The translations under genes and the position numbers were made by a program. From NCBI GenBank assembly GCA_041485845.1, contig JBGPKH010000350.1:1-9247 (forward strand): a DNA stretch of 9,247 bases. The letters run 5' to 3'. Source of the stretch: OMOG01 sp041485845 (GTDB taxonomy: Bacteria; Acidobacteriota; Terriglobia; Bryobacterales; Bryobacteraceae). Within the stretch, counting starts at the first letter, position 1. Each line of letters starts with the position of its first letter. A model generated the notes under the pieces. The model was given only the letters and a program-made list of their open reading frames with translations. It searched no databases and was not told where the DNA came from. Shown here one piece after another: positions 8,084 through 9,247 of this stretch.

Positions 8084-8638
8084 TTAGAAGCCGGAAGCGG
8101 TCAGCACGCCCGGCTTCGAAGCGCGATGCCGTGACTGGATCGGGGTTACGCAATCCCGATCCACCTCCACGGCGACGGATCGCTGGAGTAAAGAAACCGA
8201 AAGAATCAATCGGTGAGATCCCTTGGCCTGCAGCAGGATGCCTTCCAGGTCCCGCAGCGGTCCATGCTCCACACGGATCCTTTGGCCAATTTTCAGGAAC
8301 GGCCACGGCATGGAGGGCAGCCCCGATTTGACCACGGACTGCAAAGCGGCGATCTCATGCTCCTCGATCGGCACCGGGGTTTTACCGGCCCCTACAAATT
8401 GTATGACACTTGGAATAGTCAGAGCAGGCATTCGATAGAGGAGGTTCAGCTTGCAGAACACGTATCCATCGAAGAGGGGTAACTGGAGTTCCTTGACGCG
8501 GTCCGACCACCGCCGGCGCGCCGTGTATAGAGGCAAAAATACCTCTATTTCCTTGTAACTTAAGGCGTTCGCAACCAGCCGCTCACTTCTCGGCCTTACA
8601 TGTAAGGCGACCCATACGAGATTGTCTTTGTCTGACAT
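8084..8638 (-). CDS. NusG paralogue, RfaH/UpxY-type operon-specific antiterminator
   Basis: This 184-residue protein has an NGN domain at about 7-105: WVALHVRPRSERLVANAL, IEVFLPLYTARRRWSDRVKE, then LPLFDGYVFCKL and IPSVIQFVGAG. A KOW domain follows at about 114-166: FLKIGQRIRVEHGPLRDLEGILLQ and RSVAVEVDRDCVTPI. It is a specialised NusG homologue of the kind that begins polysaccharide operons (RfaH, UpxY, LoaP groups), where it binds paused RNA polymerase and allows readthrough of long transcripts. Being the first gene of a long EPS operon supports that role. A housekeeping nusG would normally sit near secE and ribosomal-protein genes, absent here. The start ATG at 8638 has no good SD; instead a perfect ops-like sequence lies 5 bases upstream. 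By my rough alignment, the RfaH residue Arg73 that reads ops falls at Pro77 here, so recognition, if real, would use other residues. Confidence 0.9.
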   Translation of the reverse strand: MSDKDNLVWVALHVRPRSERLVANALSYKEIEVFLPLYTARRRWSDRVKELQLPLFDGYVFCKLNLLYRMPALTIPSVIQFVGAGKTPVPIEEHEIAALQSVVKSGLPSMPWPFLKIGQRIRVEHGPLRDLEGILLQAKGSHRLILSVSLLQRSVAVEVDRDCVTPIQSRHRASKPGVLTASGF

Positions 8639-8643
8639 TGTGG

Positions 8644-8655
8644 CAAGCTACCGCC
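8644..8655 (-). promoter_or_regulatory. ops-like element (RfaH-type antiterminator loading site)
   Basis: The transcribed-sense sequence GGCGGTAGCTTG is an exact match to the ops core GGCGGTAG followed by the variable-variable-TG segment of JUMPStart leaders. In enterobacteria ops makes RNA polymerase pause and recruits RfaH to the non-template strand. Here it lies in the right orientation, about 53 nt into the predicted transcript and 5 bases before the ATG of an RfaH/NusG-like gene. It also stands where a ribosome binding site would be, and no normal SD is present. The sequence match is direct; function in this organism is inferred. Confidence 0.6.
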
Positions 8656-8689
8656 CTTCGAGTCCCCGAAATGGATCGACTGGAAGGCG
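8652..8689 (-). promoter_or_regulatory. Leader RNA hairpin abutting the ops-like element
   Basis: In the predicted 5' UTR, CGCCTTC and AGTC (8689-8678) can pair with GACT and GAAGG-G-CG (8664-8652). This gives an 11-bp stem with one C-C mismatch and one bulged G around a 13-nt loop. Its 3' arm contains the first four bases of the ops-like element, so folding and ops exposure may compete, or the hairpin may assist pausing. It has no U-tract, so it is not an intrinsic terminator. Pairing was found by hand, without an energy calculation. Confidence 0.45.
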
Positions 8690-8714
8690 TCGGGCCCGGT
8701 CGCCCCGATTTCCA

Positions 8715-8744
8715 ATCATGAGTTAATGTGATTACAAATGTCAA
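8715..8744 (-). promoter_or_regulatory. Probable sigma70-type promoter of the EPS operon
   Basis: A perfect -35 hexamer TTGACA (8744-8739) is followed after 18 bp by CATGAT (8720-8715), a 4/6 match to TATAAT. Transcription would begin near 8708, giving a leader of about 70 nt before the antiterminator gene, which holds the hairpin and ops-like element. The repeats at 8779-8862 would then lie about 70-155 bp upstream of the start site, where activators or repressors could act. No sigma54-type GG/GC pair was found here. Confidence 0.55.
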
Positions 8745-8778
8745 GCCTTTGAGCGGCCGTGTGTACTGATGCGCCCAG

Positions 8779-8796
8779 GCAGTACTTGCAGTACTT
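8779..8796. repeat. Perfect tandem 9-bp repeat GCAGTACTT x2, possible operator
   Basis: GCAGTACTT occurs twice head to tail (8779-8787 and 8788-8796). Each copy contains the palindrome AGTACT, and a further GTACT lies at 8763-8767. The array is about 35 bp upstream of the -35 hexamer of the proposed operon promoter. Short tandem palindromic cores at this distance resemble regulator-binding sites, but the protein that would bind is unknown. Confidence 0.45.
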
Positions 8797-8862
8797 ATGT
8801 GCGGATAACAACAACTACGGATGATCTGATCGAGTTATTCCGCACATATGGGGCGTGTGCGG
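8796..8862. repeat. Three-copy TGTGCGG element forming two alternative inverted repeats
   Basis: TATGTGCGGATAAC (8796-8809) is an inverted repeat of GTTATTCCGCACATA (8834-8848), differing by one extra base, with a 24-nt spacer. The same central CCGCACA (8840-8846) also pairs with TGTGCGG at 8856-8862 across a 9-nt loop. On the minus strand the central copy can therefore pair with either the earlier or the later copy, but not both. This could be a set of operator half-sites in DNA, or a two-state RNA hairpin if transcripts from the small gene at 8896-9045 read through. No U-tract follows either stem on the minus strand. Confidence 0.55.
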
Positions 8863-8895
8863 TCAAAAAACTTCGCGGAACAAATGAGTTCAACT

Positions 8896-9045
8896 TCAGG
8901 CGGTCCTGTTGGTCCCGACCGATCCGCCGTCAGTGATGTTTGGGCTGACTGTACCGTGCCTGGTAATTTCCCTTATATCTCCGTAAATGACCAGCCGAGG
9001 CGCCTCATAGGACTTTTTGTCGGATTTTTCGTTTGTGTTGGTCAC
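8896..9045 (-). CDS. Lasso-type RiPP precursor peptide (leader signature match)
   Basis: This 49-residue peptide starts at GTG (9045), the only normal start in its frame after the preceding stop, with AGGAG (9056-9052) 6 nt upstream. Residues 13-28, YEAPRLVIYGDIREIT, match the lasso leader signature Y-x2-P-x-L-x3-G-x5-T at every fixed position; this region binds the RRE domain of the maturation protease complex in known systems. The N-terminus is polar and Lys-rich, as in such leaders. The tail after T28-R29 is Gly/Thr/Ser-rich with one acidic residue, Asp39, in NITDGG. Lasso rings join residue 1 to Asp/Glu at 7-9. Cutting after R29 puts Asp39 at position 10, whereas Gly31 as residue 1 puts it at position 9. 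No RRE, protease or dedicated cyclase is in the window, so a RiPP-like orphan or a different modification is possible. Confidence 0.75.
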   Translation of the reverse strand: MTNTNEKSDKKSYEAPRLVIYGDIREITRHGTVSPNITDGGSVGTNRTA

Positions 9046-9064
9046 AGTTCGCTCCTGCTTCTGC

Positions 9065-9247
9065 TTACTCTCCGGATTGTACGCAACTTCCCGCGTATCC
9101 GCAACCGGTAATCTCGGATGAAAATCGATTTTGATACCAGTCCCAGGCGATCAATGCCCTGCCGGAGAAAACCCGGCCGCTCAATCGTGGATTAGGGTAT
9201 ACACCGGATTCCGGATCGTTCGAATGGCGGCGGACATTGGATTGAAA
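9065..9247 (-). other. Unassigned right-edge stretch with an open frame of 60 codons
   Basis: Reading the minus strand from the right edge, one frame stays open for 60 codons to TAA at 9067-9065, 19 bp before the precursor gene. It could be the 3' end of an upstream gene. Its translation (for example ALIAWDWYQNRFSSEITG) matches no family I know, and its third-position GC (about half) is not persuasive. A second minus-strand frame (9246-9181) ends ...IRNPVYTLIHD and is equally possible as a gene tail. A small GCCGG/CCGGC hairpin (9161-9177) has no T-tract. I cannot assign this stretch. Confidence 0.2.
9076..9104 (-). promoter_or_regulatory. Possible promoter of the precursor-peptide gene
   Basis: TACAAT (9081-9076) is a 5/6 match to the -10 consensus. 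It is preceded at 17 bp by TTGCGG (9104-9099), a weak -35 match (first three bases). Transcription would start near 9069, about 24 nt before the GTG start, which leaves room for the AGGAG site. The weak -35 makes this tentative; an upstream operon promoter beyond the window is the alternative. Confidence 0.35.

Noticed and set aside
8795..8811. Match of TTATGTGCGGATAACAA to the E. coli lac operator half (15 of 17)
   Set aside because: The lac operator's own symmetry is absent, no LacI-family gene is present, and the local inverted repeat uses a different axis. The match is likely chance.
8840..8870. Stem CCGCACA/TGTGCGG next to six A's, considered as an intrinsic terminator
   Set aside because: On the plus strand the run after the stem is A, not T. 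On the minus strand the T-run precedes the stem, so neither orientation gives a terminator.
8848..9111. Plus-strand open frame of 87 codons with a hydrophobic stretch
   Set aside because: It is antisense to the precursor gene and has no ribosome binding site. Its hydrophobic run is the complement of the Lys/Ser/Asn-rich leader, and it crosses the repeat region.
9161..9177. GCCGG/CCGGC hairpin near the right edge as a terminator
   Set aside because: The stem is only 5 bp and no T-tract follows on either strand.

Overview
The window reads as the promoter-proximal half of an exopolysaccharide (capsule/EPS) operon. Every convincing gene is on the minus strand, so transcription runs from high to low coordinates. 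I infer a Gram-negative, GC-rich bacterium because an outer-membrane-type polysaccharide export protein is paired with a Wzc-type kinase. The leader peptide family and gene order recall Acidobacteriota (Solibacter/Bryobacter-like), but no taxonomic marker is present and this placement is a guess.

Layout in transcription order. The right edge (about 9065-9247) holds only an unassignable open frame. At 9045-8896 lies a small gene of 49 codons. It has a good ribosome binding site and an exact match to the lasso-peptide leader signature YxxPxLxxxGxxxxxT, followed by a Gly/Thr-rich tail with a single Asp. Next comes a dense 257-bp regulatory region (8895-8639). It contains three copies of a TGTGCGG-type element that can form two mutually exclusive hairpins, a perfect tandem repeat GCAGTACTT x2, a TTGACA promoter, a leader hairpin, and a 12-base sequence identical to the RfaH-recruiting ops element (GGCGGTAGCTTG) just before the first operon gene.

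The operon then runs: NusG/RfaH-like antiterminator (8638-8084), ribbon-helix-helix protein with a coiled-coil tail (8039-7734), SLBB polysaccharide export protein (7747-6782), Wzc-type chain-length regulator/tyrosine kinase (6778-4445), glutamine-dependent asparagine-synthase-like amidotransferase (4438-2603), Wzx-type flippase (2599-1106), FkbM-family methyltransferase (1078-287) and a second, different FkbM-family methyltransferase cut by the left edge (281-1). From the export gene onward, neighbours either overlap or are separated by at most 27 bp, and no terminator is visible. This fits one long transcript of the kind that needs a dedicated antiterminator.

How it may work (inference): RNA polymerase starts near 8708, pauses at ops, and loads the NusG-like protein encoded by the first gene, allowing readthrough of the long operon. 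The flippase moves lipid-linked repeat units, Wzc controls polymer length and the SLBB protein exports the chain. The amidotransferase and methyltransferases would modify sugars or other building blocks. The link between the lasso-type precursor and the operon's asparagine-synthase homologue (lasso cyclases belong to the same superfamily) is the most intriguing open question. The amidotransferase keeps an intact glutaminase site, so it may simply be a sugar-modifying enzyme, with the real RiPP maturation genes beyond the right edge.
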